Source: Candidatus Ancaeobacter aquaticus
Lineage (GTDB): Bacteria > Auribacterota > Ancaeobacteria > Ancaeobacterales > Ancaeobacteraceae
NCBI GenBank assembly: GCA_030765405.1
Contig: JAVCCP010000033.1
Location: 1 to 48,137 of the forward strand
Length of the DNA stretch: 48,137 nt
Direction: 5' to 3'
Under the pieces are notes generated by a model. It saw nothing but the letters and a program-made list of their open reading frames with translations. It did no database searches and was not told the DNA's origin. Positions 39,479 to 48,056 of this stretch are shown piece after piece. The stretch's first letter is position 1. The number at the start of each line of letters is the position of its first letter. The position numbers were made by a program, and so were the translations under genes.

Positions 39479-40696
39479 CTACCCAGACATATATTCGATC
39501 ATTTTTTGCACTTTTCCCAGCATTATTTTAACAAGAGGCGGTTTTACTGTAACCGCATTTACCGGGCATACTTCCTGACAGCAAAAACATTCTATGCACT
39601 TTTTCTTCTGTATTATAAGCTTTTCCTCAATATCTTCAATACAATTTACCGGACACCCCTTAACACACTCAAAACAGCGAACACATTGTCTTGTATCAAT
39701 AAAAGGTTTAAATGAAATAATTTTTTCTAGCGCTGTAGAGATAAGCCACGAAGGGATAATGTTTTCAAGTATGAATTTATATTTATTTGCGACTTTTACA
39801 AACTCTGTATAGTAACAACCGTTCATATCATCGCCTATTATTTCTATTTCGTTAAGATCTCCCACACCAAGTTTTCTTTTATGCGCATATACAGTAGTCC
39901 TGATTTCACCCTCTTTATATCCTAAAAGATGCGTTACGACTGCATCAAGACTGACAGGATCATTACTTGCCAGTATAAGCCCCGTTTCAACCGGTTCTCC
40001 CGCAGCGGGACCATTTCCTTCCATCCCAATAATGCCATCCATAACAGCCAAATGTGTCGGCACCATCGCATAAATATCACACAAAGCAACTGCCATAGAT
40101 TTAGATGTGGGTGCCTTGACATGCACATCACGCTTTAATTTTCCGGGTAGACATCCCATCATATTTTTTACCGCTCCGGTAAAACCGACGAGTTCATGTG
40201 TTTTTAATTTCGGCACGGTCACAACAAGATCCATTTCAAAAAGCTCACCTGGCACCACTATTTCTTTAATGATTTTGTGGTCAGGATTACACATTACTTT
40301 CTTTCTTGCTGTATCAAAATTTATGAGAGTAAACCCGACCTCTTTCGCGATGCGATCGAGTCCCATATTGAAAAAAGCTTTATTAGTCGAACCTTGAGAG
40401 AAACTTCCTGATGAGTCACCAACATACACCTGAGCACCATGTTCTTGAATAAAATATCGTGCAAGCTGTTTTACAAATGAAGGGTGTGTATTAACAGGTT
40501 TGTCAGGACCCTTTGACGTTGAAAGCAGATTAACTTTGAGGAGGATCTTCGATCCCTTAATTTCTTTGAAGGCGTTGTAATGATCTATTATCGGATCAAG
40601 GCATTTTTTTAATGAAAAGTATAGCTCATCATCATTATATGAAGCGCACTTTATTAATGAGACTCTTGAGTTTGTTCCTCCGACTGATTGTCCCAT
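39479..40696 (-). CDS. DUF362 protein with C-terminal 2[4Fe-4S] ferredoxin domain
   Basis: A 405-residue protein. Residues 10-300 are a DUF362 domain (KILLKVNLLS, VYVGDSSG, VTVPKLKTHELVGFTGAVKN); residues about 335-380 carry two ferredoxin motifs, CVRCFECVKGCPVNC and CIECFCCQEVCPVNA. DUF362-ferredoxin proteins are widespread in anaerobes and their reaction is not established. The start overlaps the accA 3' end by 43 bp in another frame; AGGAAG sits about 6 nt before this ATG, inside accA, which supports it and suggests translational coupling. The Fe-S clusters and lineage suggest an anaerobic lifestyle. Confidence 0.88.
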   Translation of the reverse strand: MGQSVGGTNSRVSLIKCASYNDDELYFSLKKCLDPIIDHYNAFKEIKGSKILLKVNLLSTSKGPDKPVNTHPSFVKQLARYFIQEHGAQVYVGDSSGSFSQGSTNKAFFNMGLDRIAKEVGFTLINFDTARKKVMCNPDHKIIKEIVVPGELFEMDLVVTVPKLKTHELVGFTGAVKNMMGCLPGKLKRDVHVKAPTSKSMAVALCDIYAMVPTHLAVMDGIIGMEGNGPAAGEPVETGLILASNDPVSLDAVVTHLLGYKEGEIRTTVYAHKRKLGVGDLNEIEIIGDDMNGCYYTEFVKVANKYKFILENIIPSWLISTALEKIISFKPFIDTRQCVRCFECVKGCPVNCIEDIEEKLIIQKKKCIECFCCQEVCPVNAVTVKPPLVKIMLGKVQKMIEYMSG

Positions 40697-41721
40697 TCTT
40701 CTTCCTGTGTTTCTGATGAGTTTTTAGTTTCGACTTCTTCACTTTTGGTATCTATCTGTTCTTCTGTAGTGACGAACGCTCCCATCCTTCTGAATTTTTC
40801 ATATCGCTTGTTTAATATTTCCTCACCGGATAATGAGCACATCTTATCAAGATTTTTTACAAGGAATTCTTTTAGAATACGAGCCATCTCTACAGAATCT
40901 CTGTGTGCGCCACCCATTGGCTCAGGAATAACTTCATCAACAATCCCTAGTTTTAGCAAGTCTGCGCTTGTCAACTTCAGTGCGCGAGCAGCATCTTCTG
41001 CTCTTTTCCTATCTTTCCAAAGTATTGCCGCACAGCCTTCAGGAGAAATAACTGAATAATACGCATTTTGTAATATCATAATATGATCGCCAACACCGAT
41101 TCCTAAAGCACCGCCACTGCCGCCTTCACCGATAACAACACAGATAATAGGCACGGTAAGCGTCATCATCTCTCGAAGATTTACCGCTATAGCTTCTGCC
41201 TGCCCTCTTTCTTCCGCGCCTATCCCCGGATATGCACCCGGTGTATCAATAAATGTTACAATTGGTATATTAAACTTTTCGGCCGTTTTCATCAAACGTA
41301 ACGCTTTACGATACCCCTCGGGATGAGCACACCCAAAGTTTCTCATGAGATTTTCTTTTGTATCTCTTCCCTTTTGATGGCCCAGAAGCATTATTTTATG
41401 ACCACCTATCCGTGCAGGACCACCGATCAAGGCACGGTCATCACCAAAAAACCGATCACCATGAAACTCGGTATATTCATCCATTATCAATTGCACATAA
41501 TCAAGAAAATATGGACGGCTCGGATACCGCGCAACCTGTACCCGTTCCCAAGCATTTAAATTAGTAAATATTTCTTTCTTAATTTCATTCGCTTTTTGTT
41601 CCAGTTTTCTCACTTCATCAGAGACATCAATACCTTCAGTATCTGAAAACTTTCTTAATTCTTCTATTTTCTTTTCAAGCTCAATGATCGGCTTTTCAAA
41701 TTGTAATCCAGATCCATTCAT
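40654..41721 (-). CDS. accA: Acetyl-CoA carboxylase carboxyltransferase subunit alpha
   Basis: The alpha subunit of the carboxyltransferase that makes malonyl-CoA for fatty acid synthesis. The ATG at 41721 (355 residues) is chosen over a GTG 22 codons upstream because AAGGG lies 7 nt before it and the protein then opens LQFEKPIIELEKKIEEL, as AccA does. Core signatures are FHGDRFFGDD, FIDTPGAYPGIGAEERGQAE and GEGGSGGALGIG. A C-terminal tail of about 35 residues rich in Glu, Gln and Ser extends past the usual end. No accD is in the window, so the partner subunit is encoded elsewhere. It sits between the L,D-transpeptidase and DUF362 genes. Confidence 0.95.
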   Translation of the reverse strand: MNGSGLQFEKPIIELEKKIEELRKFSDTEGIDVSDEVRKLEQKANEIKKEIFTNLNAWERVQVARYPSRPYFLDYVQLIMDEYTEFHGDRFFGDDRALIGGPARIGGHKIMLLGHQKGRDTKENLMRNFGCAHPEGYRKALRLMKTAEKFNIPIVTFIDTPGAYPGIGAEERGQAEAIAVNLREMMTLTVPIICVVIGEGGSGGALGIGVGDHIMILQNAYYSVISPEGCAAILWKDRKRAEDAARALKLTSADLLKLGIVDEVIPEPMGGAHRDSVEMARILKEFLVKNLDKMCSLSGEEILNKRYEKFRRMGAFVTTEEQIDTKSEEVETKNSSETQEEEWDNQSEEQTQESH

Positions 41722-41818
41722 AAAAAAACCCTTCTCTTTTAAGGCGTATACCACACCGACATGTCTTTTTTTTCTAACGGTGTTCACATCTGGTATTATT
41801 ACAGCTCACAGCGTTACC

Positions 41819-42940
41819 TCAATCAACAATTATCACTTTATCGTCAGGAACAACAATAGAAAACAACTCTTCAACATCATCATTGATAAGTCTCACACAA
41901 CCCGCACTCGATTGCTTACCAACAGTCTGCGGCTCCCATGTGCCGTGTATCCCGTATCCCGGCGAACTTATCCCAATCCAGCGGGTTCCTAAAAAATTCT
42001 CTTTTGTACCAAACGGGATCAACCCGCCACCAGGTTTATACCACGGTGGATTAGCTAGCTTGTTCGTTACATTAAAATTCCCGCATGGGGTAGAATTCAT
42101 TTTTCCGGTACCTACATTATATACTTTAAACAATTCTCCGTCTGCAAGCAACGTTAATGTATTTTTTGACTTATCAATAATCATAGAAAATACTGCTTTA
42201 TTTACCTTTAACCTGTCATTGGGCTTAATGACTGATTTATTATTGAGCCCATTACTTTTCTTCAATAAGTCGACAGATGAATTATATTTTTTTGCAATTG
42301 ATGCAAGTGAATCTCCTGGTTTTACCACATAAATAGTCGAATGTTCATCAATTATAGGAGAGAAAAGTATCGCCGCATTTAAATCACCATACATATTAAT
42401 CGCTTCTCTAATTAAGTTACTATTCGGATAATTATCTTTAATAAGTTTTAACAGGTGCCGTGCCTGCAGGTATTGATTTTCATCTTTTCTGAGTCGTGCA
42501 AGTTGAAAAAGAGCATCATCGACATATTCACTGGTACCATATTTTGAAATGAGCGTATTAAGGCATTGTACCGCTTTACCATATTCATTCTTCTTACCGT
42601 ATGAATCACCCATCCAATAGAGGGCTAAACTATCAGCATAATCACCTTGTCCCGCGGCCAAAAGTTCATCTGCATAGAAAATAGATTTCTCGTAATTACC
42701 GGTCGCATTATTGCCCTGTATAAGATAAATAAGTGACTCTCCGCCAATATCCTTCGTTTTTAAACGGTCATATACTTCCTCAAAGACAGGTAGTGATTGT
42801 GTTACTTCACCCTGACCGTACATTTTTTTTGCTTTAATAAAATCATTATGTCTTTTCACTGTACGCACCTTCATACCGACAAGCAATATAACCGTTATCG
42901 CTACAAGTGAAAGCATTACAAGTATAGTCTTATTTTTCAT
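41819..42940 (-). CDS. L,D-transpeptidase (YkuD) with LysM and TPR-like repeats
   Basis: A membrane-anchored or exported cell-wall enzyme forming L,D crosslinks or attaching proteins to peptidoglycan. The order is an N-terminal hydrophobic segment (ILVMLSLVAITVILLVGM), TPR-like helical repeats (about 35-190, as in ALYWMGDSYGKKNEYGKAVQ), a LysM (about 206-250, VVKPGDSLASIAKKY) and the YkuD catalytic domain with HGTWEPQ and SSAGCVR (His332, Cys348, Arg350). The ATG at 42940 is preferred over a GTG two codons earlier, with AGGA 9 nt before it. The start overlaps pssA by 11 bp. Fusion of TPR, LysM and YkuD suggests assembly with partners at the wall. Confidence 0.92.
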   Translation of the reverse strand: MKNKTILVMLSLVAITVILLVGMKVRTVKRHNDFIKAKKMYGQGEVTQSLPVFEEVYDRLKTKDIGGESLIYLIQGNNATGNYEKSIFYADELLAAGQGDYADSLALYWMGDSYGKKNEYGKAVQCLNTLISKYGTSEYVDDALFQLARLRKDENQYLQARHLLKLIKDNYPNSNLIREAINMYGDLNAAILFSPIIDEHSTIYVVKPGDSLASIAKKYNSSVDLLKKSNGLNNKSVIKPNDRLKVNKAVFSMIIDKSKNTLTLLADGELFKVYNVGTGKMNSTPCGNFNVTNKLANPPWYKPGGGLIPFGTKENFLGTRWIGISSPGYGIHGTWEPQTVGKQSSAGCVRLINDDVEELFSIVVPDDKVIIVD

Positions 42941-43688
42941 GTGCACGTTTCCTCTCTAAATTAAGTCTCTTTTCGAAACGTCTTGCACGGGTATAATAGT
43001 GAATTTCACGCAATAGACCATATACTACGTAGAAAAGAAACATAAAAAACAAGAACAGCTCAGTGTGAAATATAGCAATACTTGTACCCAAGACAACAGT
43101 AACAAGATTAATAAACGGCTTACCTTTGACTATTATCATGCTTTTTAGTGCAGGATACTTGATGTTGCTCACCATCAGAAATGATAGAAACAGCATAAAA
43201 AACGGCAACACCATATCAATAGAAAGCCACGGAAATTCGGACCTCAGCAAAATGACCGAAGCAAGAAATCCACTTGCGGCAGGTGTGGGCAATCCAACAA
43301 AATTTCGTTTCTCGAACAGCACCGTATTTAGATTAAAGCGCGCTAATCGTAGAGCGCAACATACCGAATAAATAAACGCAACCGCTATTCCAATGCGGTT
43401 AATATCTTTTAAAACAACTGTATACATTAATATAGTTGGCGCAATACCAAAGGTCACTAGATCAGCTAAAGAATCATATTCCACACCGAACCTGCTTGTT
43501 GCATTAACAAGACGTGCAACCTGCCCATCAAGAAAATCAAATAGCATACCGGCAACAATCACCCATGCAGCGATATAAAATTCGCCTTTTAACGCAAATG
43601 TCATTGACAGAATACCGCAGAAAAAGTTCACGGACGTAAATAAATTCGGAAGAATATACAAATTCTTATTCTTAAGCTTATTCTCCAC
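42930..43688 (-). CDS. pssA: CDP-diacylglycerol-serine O-phosphatidyltransferase
   Basis: An integral membrane enzyme making phosphatidylserine from CDP-diacylglycerol and serine. The 252 residues contain the CDP-alcohol phosphatidyltransferase motif DGX2ARX8GX3DX3D exactly (Asp54, Gly55, Ala58, Arg59, Gly68, Asp72, Asp76) and about six to eight membrane segments, ending in a basic tail. Early residues (LPNLFTSVNFFCGILS) are typical of the PssA type. It overlaps the psd gene by 11 bp and the L,D-transpeptidase gene by 11 bp, so translation is probably coupled. Its product is the substrate of the decarboxylase encoded just before it, giving phosphatidylethanolamine. Confidence 0.95.
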   Translation of the reverse strand: MENKLKNKNLYILPNLFTSVNFFCGILSMTFALKGEFYIAAWVIVAGMLFDFLDGQVARLVNATSRFGVEYDSLADLVTFGIAPTILMYTVVLKDINRIGIAVAFIYSVCCALRLARFNLNTVLFEKRNFVGLPTPAASGFLASVILLRSEFPWLSIDMVLPFFMLFLSFLMVSNIKYPALKSMIIVKGKPFINLVTVVLGTSIAIFHTELFLFFMFLFYVVYGLLREIHYYTRARRFEKRLNLERKRAHEK

Positions 43689-44319
43689 TAGCCCTCCTTA
43701 CCCCTAGAATGGTAAGCGCACCTTTTACCTTATCACCTTTTTTCACTGCTATATTATATGTAGAATCAAACGTTATCTCTACCCGCGACCCGAATTTTAT
43801 TAACCCATATCGTTTACCTGACACAACACAGTCCCCGACCTTTGGGTCGCACACTATTCTTCTGGCGATCAAACCGGCAATTTGCTTAAGGATAACCGCT
43901 GTTTTGCCATTTTCAACACAAACGGTATTACTTTCATTTAATTCCGATGCCTCATCAACAAACGCTGCTTTAAACTGTCCTTTTTTGTACTGTATATACT
44001 TCACAACACCGTCAATAGGCGCATAATTAACATGCACATTAAATATGGACATAAAGATACTCACTCTTCGAGCATCTTTTTTCAGTAACGTATCATCTTT
44101 AATATCCCGAATATCTACCACAAGCCCGTCTGCAGGAGACAAAATGATACCGTCTTCTTCAGGCGAAACACGAACAGGGTCTCTAAAAAAGCATGTTATA
44201 AACACACACAGGGCAAAGCACAAAAGTCCCAAGTATATGTTAAATACTACTAAGACGAGACCTATAAAAAATGAGAGAAGGATATGAGGATACCCTTCCT
44301 TAACTATTCTTATTTTCAT
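43678..44319 (-). CDS. psd: Phosphatidylserine decarboxylase, short form
   Basis: Converts phosphatidylserine to phosphatidylethanolamine. It is the short type (213 residues from the chosen start), with an early hydrophobic segment and the self-cleavage site KFGSRVEITF, where Gly-Ser (177/178) is cut to form the pyruvoyl cofactor. FFRDPVR, SPADG and the HVNYAPIDG segment with its His are also family features. The ATG at 44319 is preferred over one six codons upstream: the mapped promoter would leave that one only about 6 nt of leader, whereas GGAG lies 12 nt before this one. It is the first gene of the phospholipid operon. Confidence 0.93.
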   Translation of the reverse strand: MKIRIVKEGYPHILLSFFIGLVLVVFNIYLGLLCFALCVFITCFFRDPVRVSPEEDGIILSPADGLVVDIRDIKDDTLLKKDARRVSIFMSIFNVHVNYAPIDGVVKYIQYKKGQFKAAFVDEASELNESNTVCVENGKTAVILKQIAGLIARRIVCDPKVGDCVVSGKRYGLIKFGSRVEITFDSTYNIAVKKGDKVKGALTILGVRRASGE

Positions 44320-44349
44320 ATCTAAGATACGCTCCATATAAACGTTGTC

Positions 44350-44377
44350 ATTATAGCCGTAAGAGCCCCGTAGTCAA
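44350..44377 (-). promoter_or_regulatory. Promoter of the psd-pssA-ldt-accA operon
   Basis: TTGACT (44377-44372), 16 nt, TATAAT (44355-44350) on the minus strand: a -10 identical to consensus and a -35 with one mismatch. The predicted start near 44343 lies 24 nt before the preferred psd ATG. Confidence 0.75.
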
Positions 44378-44447
44378 GAAAAATAAGGAGATACTCAATC
44401 TAAAGTGGGCACGAGTTAACAATCTAGTATCCTGCCCCGTTAATTGC

Positions 44448-44456
44448 TGGTATACT
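44448..44456 (+). promoter_or_regulatory. Extended -10 promoter of the GspG-like gene
   Basis: TGGTATACT matches the extended -10 form TGnTATAAT with one mismatch. The start would fall near 44463, about 20 nt before the ATG; no good -35 is present, which the extended -10 can tolerate. It is divergent from the psd promoter. Confidence 0.45.
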
Positions 44457-44483
44457 ATCTATTTAATAACTGAGAGACACCAA

Positions 44484-44906
44484 ATGTTAAAGATAAAGAA
44501 CAACAGAAGATATATATTCGCAAAACTTATCGCATTGGTAACCTTGCTTACAGCTTTAACCGTGTTCTATTTTTTTTCTCTGCCAAACAGGATCGTGTAC
44601 AAAAAAGATATTGCCAGGCATGATATATCGATACTATTTGACCGTGCGCTTACACTATTTGAGCTAGATAACACCTTTTACCCATCAACAGCTCAGGGGC
44701 TTTCAGCTCTTTACATCAAACCAAGAACGAATCCTAAACCATCAAATTGGAGAGGCCCCTATATACGAAAAAATATTTTGAATGATCCCTGGAAAAATCC
44801 ATATCAATATACCTGCCCGGGGGAACATAATCGAAATATGTATGACTTGTATTCTCTGGGACCGGACGGAATTGTGAGTAGTGACGATATTGTAAAAAGA
44901 CGTTAA
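44484..44906 (+). CDS. Orphan GspG-like (T2SS major pseudopilin core) membrane protein
   Basis: A 140-residue protein with one N-terminal membrane helix (LIALVTLLTALTVFYFF) and a C-terminal region like the soluble part of the major type II pseudopilin GspG: FYPSTAQGLSALYIKP, WRGPYIRK, DPWKNPYQYTCPG, DLYSLGPDG. The prepilin cleavage motif (GF[T/S]LIE) is absent, and the segment before the helix is basic, so it should stay anchored rather than be processed. It stands alone, divergent from psd and convergent with uvrA. It may be a specialised or degenerate pseudopilin; the function is not known. The ribosome site GAGAG is weak. Confidence 0.85.
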   Translation: MLKIKNNRRYIFAKLIALVTLLTALTVFYFFSLPNRIVYKKDIARHDISILFDRALTLFELDNTFYPSTAQGLSALYIKPRTNPKPSNWRGPYIRKNILNDPWKNPYQYTCPGEHNRNMYDLYSLGPDGIVSSDDIVKRR

Positions 44907-44923
44907 AAATTACTCATCGCATA

Positions 44924-44962
44924 CACCGCGCCGGTGAAAATGCTTTACACACCGGGGCGGTG
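44924..44962. other. Long GC-rich hairpin between convergent genes
   Basis: Arms 44924-44936 and 44950-44962 pair at 12 of 13 positions (one G-G mismatch) with a 13-nt loop. A second hairpin, GGTGA (44959-44963) with TCACC (44969-44973), shares the 3' arm, so the two cannot form together. The hairpins lie between the gspG-like and uvrA stops and may limit convergent transcription, but no T-run makes them classic terminators. Confidence 0.5.
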
Positions 44963-44975
44963 AGATCTTCACCCA

Positions 44976-45005
44976 CTAGATTTTTCGGATTAATCCTTCA
45001 AAATC
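44976..45005 (-). repeat. Dispersed palindromic repeat, copy B
   Basis: Read on the minus strand this copy has GATTTT, GAA, GGAT-TA-ATCC and AAAATC, followed by TAG, matching copy A at 64-94 except for one substitution in the centre and a one- or two-base change before AAAATC. It lies beside the GC-rich hairpin, past the uvrA stop. Two similar copies at distant sites make chance unlikely. Confidence 0.6.
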
Positions 45006-45071
45006 ATCCTCCAGAGAACACTTCAAATATGGCAAATTCGCATAGCTTTGCAGGCGGCTATTACAGTCTCA

Positions 45072-47912
45072 CTACCTCTTTTTTAAGAATTCCTTGAGAT
45101 AAATGCCGGTATAAGACTTTTTGACTTTCATAATATCTTCAGGCCGGCCGGCAGCGACAATATTCCCTCCGCGCGCACCGCCTTCAGGGCCAAGATCAAT
45201 AATATAATCTGATGTCTTTATCACATCAAGATTATGTTCAATAACAATTGCGGTATTGCCCATATCAGTAAGCCTGTGCAGAACATCAAGCAGTTTTTGA
45301 ACGTCCGCAAAATGAAGCCCTGTAGTCGGTTCATCAAGAATATAGATCGTTTTTCCGGTAGCTTTCTTTGATAGCTCTGAAGAAAGTTTTACTCGTTGCG
45401 CTTCACCACCTGATAATGTTGTTGCTGATTGACCAAGCTTTATATAACCGAGCCCAACATCACTCATAGTTTTCAATTTATCTTTAATTGCCGGAATATT
45501 CTTAAAAATCTGCAGTCCCTCATCAACCGTACAGCTTAATATTTCGTTAATGTTTTTTCCCCGGTATTTTACCTGTAACGTTTCACTATTGTACCTTTGT
45601 CCTTTACAGACCTCGCATTCAACATAGACATCAGGCAAAAAATGCATCTCAATTTTTATTATCCCATCGCCTTTACAGGCTTCACAGCGACCGCCTTTAA
45701 CATTAAAACTGTACCGTCCGACACCGTATCCTCTCATCTTCGATTCAGGTAATCGTGAAAAGAGATCGCGTATATGAGTAAATGCACCCGTATACGTTGC
45801 GGGATTTGAACGAGGCGTTCTCCCAATGGGTGTTTGATCAATAACCGCTACCTTATCAACATGTTCTATCCCTTTAATCCCATCGTGTTTCCCGGGCTTT
45901 ACCCGAGATCGATTAAGTTTTTTCTCGAGCCCTTTACGTAACACGTCATCAACCAACGTACTTTTTCCTGACCCAGAAACACCCGTTACCGCAACAAATA
46001 CACCTAACGGAATACTTACATCAACATTTTTTAGATTGTTTTCACGGGCATTTTTTACAACAAGCTGCTTATCTGCATGGATCTTCCTTCGTTTCTTTGG
46101 CAATGCTATCTCAAGATCACCTCGAAGGTACTTGCCGGTAAACGATTCTTTTGATTTCAATATGTCTTGAAGCGAACCTTGCGCGACAATATGTCCTCCC
46201 GCGGCACCTGCCCCGGGCCCCAGATCAATGATATGATCAGCATCACGCATTGTTGCCTCATCATGCTCGACAACGAGTACGGTATTGCCCAGGTCACGCA
46301 TACGCTTTAATGTCGCAAGCAGCTTTTCATTATCCCGCTGATGCAAACCAATACTCGGCTCATCAAGTATATAGAGCACCCCAACCAAACCCGAACCGAT
46401 CTGTGTCGCAAGACGTATACGTTGCGCTTCACCGCCTGAGAGCGTACCGCTTTGACGGTCCAGCGTGAGATATCCTATCCCCACATTGGTCATAAAACCT
46501 AACCGTTCAGTGATTTCTTTTATAACTTCGTGCGCAATAGTTTTTTCCTGCGCGCTCAATTTTATTTTTTCAAAAAAAACTTTTAAATCCTCGACGGCAA
46601 GAGCGCATAACTCAACGATCGATTTTTCCTTTATTGTTACCGCGAGACTTTCAGCCTTTAAACGTGATCCTTTACAGTCAGGACAAACCGTTTCATTCAT
46701 ATAATCCATAAATTGTTTTTTAATATATGAGCTATCCGTTTCATGAAAGCGCCGTTCAAGGTTCGGTATAACGCCTTCAAATTCTATGTCCCTGTATTGC
46801 GGATAACCACCATGCCAGAACTGCACACTGATCTTCTGACCTTTACTACCGTACAGCACGATATCCTTCACTTCATCTGAGATATCTTTCCAGGGCATCA
46901 ATAAATCAAAGCTGTAATACTCCGAAAGCCCTTTTAAAAGCCTGCGGTTATAATAAAGAAACGGTTTATCAACATACTGCCATGGATATATCGCGCCATT
47001 TTCAAGCGAAAGCTCTTTATTTGGCACAATAAGATCGACATCAATATTCATTCTCGTTCCGAGCCCATGACATGCCTGACATGCCCCGTACGGTGAATTA
47101 AACGAAAACATTCGTGGTGTAAGCTCGCTAAAACTTACTCCGCAATCAGTACAAGAATTGAGTTCACTTAAGTATCGTTCTTCTTTTTTCGTGTTTTTTA
47201 CATCCAGAACAAGTAAGCCCTCACCCAGCTTAAGTCCTATTTCAATAGAATCAGTCAGCCGTGACCGGACCTCCGGCTTAATAACGACCCTGTCAACAAC
47301 AGCTTCGATGGTGTGCTTCACATTTTTATTGAGCTTTATTTCTTCATTAATATCATAGACATGAGAATCAACACGAACCTTTACAAACCCTTCTTTACGT
47401 ATATAGTCAAATACATGCTGATGCTCACCTTTTCGACCGCGTATCATCGGAGCAAGAATATCAAGACGGGTCCCCTGCGGAAGAGCCATAATACTATCAA
47501 CGATCTGCTGCGAAGACTGTTTGTTGATCTTTTTCCCGCATTTCGGACAATGAGGTATCCCCACTCGAGCAAAAAGGAGTCGCATATAATCATATATTTC
47601 AGTGGTTGTACCTACTGTTGAACGGGGATTTGAGCCAGCGGTACGTTGTTCTATAGATATTGCCGGTGAAAGACCTTCAATATAATCGACCTCTGGTTTC
47701 TGCATTTGCGCTAAAAATTGACGTGCATACGCTGAGAGACTCTCGACATAACGCCGCTGTCCTTCAGCAAACAATGTATCAAACGCTAACGACGATTTTC
47801 CCGACCCCGATAGACCGGTTATCACCACCAATTTATCGCGGGGTATCGTCAGATCGATATTCTTAAGATTATGTTCCCGTGCACCTTTAATAAAAATATT
47901 CTCTATGGGCAT
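45072..47912 (-). CDS. uvrA: Excinuclease ABC subunit A
   Basis: The damage-recognising ATPase of nucleotide excision repair. The 946 residues hold both ABC modules: Walker A GLSGSGKS (33-40) and GVSGSGKST (about 645-655), ABC signatures LSGGEAQR twice, Walker [10 protein letters not shown] and LDEPTTGLH, and zinc-binding Cys pairs ([30 protein letters not shown]). Length and order are those of a complete UvrA. Ribosome site AAAGG lies 6 nt before the ATG. It is transcribed toward the gspG-like gene and is probably a single-gene unit. Confidence 0.98.
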   Translation of the reverse strand: MPIENIFIKGAREHNLKNIDLTIPRDKLVVITGLSGSGKSSLAFDTLFAEGQRRYVESLSAYARQFLAQMQKPEVDYIEGLSPAISIEQRTAGSNPRSTVGTTTEIYDYMRLLFARVGIPHCPKCGKKINKQSSQQIVDSIMALPQGTRLDILAPMIRGRKGEHQHVFDYIRKEGFVKVRVDSHVYDINEEIKLNKNVKHTIEAVVDRVVIKPEVRSRLTDSIEIGLKLGEGLLVLDVKNTKKEERYLSELNSCTDCGVSFSELTPRMFSFNSPYGACQACHGLGTRMNIDVDLIVPNKELSLENGAIYPWQYVDKPFLYYNRRLLKGLSEYYSFDLLMPWKDISDEVKDIVLYGSKGQKISVQFWHGGYPQYRDIEFEGVIPNLERRFHETDSSYIKKQFMDYMNETVCPDCKGSRLKAESLAVTIKEKSIVELCALAVEDLKVFFEKIKLSAQEKTIAHEVIKEITERLGFMTNVGIGYLTLDRQSGTLSGGEAQRIRLATQIGSGLVGVLYILDEPSIGLHQRDNEKLLATLKRMRDLGNTVLVVEHDEATMRDADHIIDLGPGAGAAGGHIVAQGSLQDILKSKESFTGKYLRGDLEIALPKKRRKIHADKQLVVKNARENNLKNVDVSIPLGVFVAVTGVSGSGKSTLVDDVLRKGLEKKLNRSRVKPGKHDGIKGIEHVDKVAVIDQTPIGRTPRSNPATYTGAFTHIRDLFSRLPESKMRGYGVGRYSFNVKGGRCEACKGDGIIKIEMHFLPDVYVECEVCKGQRYNSETLQVKYRGKNINEILSCTVDEGLQIFKNIPAIKDKLKTMSDVGLGYIKLGQSATTLSGGEAQRVKLSSELSKKATGKTIYILDEPTTGLHFADVQKLLDVLHRLTDMGNTAIVIEHNLDVIKTSDYIIDLGPEGGARGGNIVAAGRPEDIMKVKKSYTGIYLKEFLKKR

Positions 47913-47965
47913 TATGTACCTTTATCCAATCAATAATGCATTTTTGTAATCTTTAATCCTAAGTC

Positions 47966-47985
47966 ATTATATAAATGCATGTCAA
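47966..47985 (-). promoter_or_regulatory. Possible uvrA promoter elements
   Basis: A perfect TTGACA (47985-47980) and a perfect TATAAT (47971-47966) occur on the minus strand, but only 8 nt apart, so they cannot serve as one pair. TATAAT with a poor -35 (AGAACA, 17 nt) is the better reading and puts the start about 50 nt before uvrA. No LexA-type site was recognised. Confidence 0.35.
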
Positions 47986-48056
47986 TACTGTTCTCATATA
48001 TTCTAGCTCCTGAAAAGTGTAAATTAAAATGCCGTAGGTATAAAGGGAAGCGTTCC

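Noticed and set aside
39470-39482. A GTAGC/GCTAC hairpin at the DUF362 stop codon
   Set aside because: Five pairs with a 3-nt loop are common by chance and no regulatory context was seen.
41883-42332. A 149-codon plus-strand frame over the L,D-transpeptidase gene
   Set aside because: The opposite strand encodes the clear YkuD catalytic and LysM domains.
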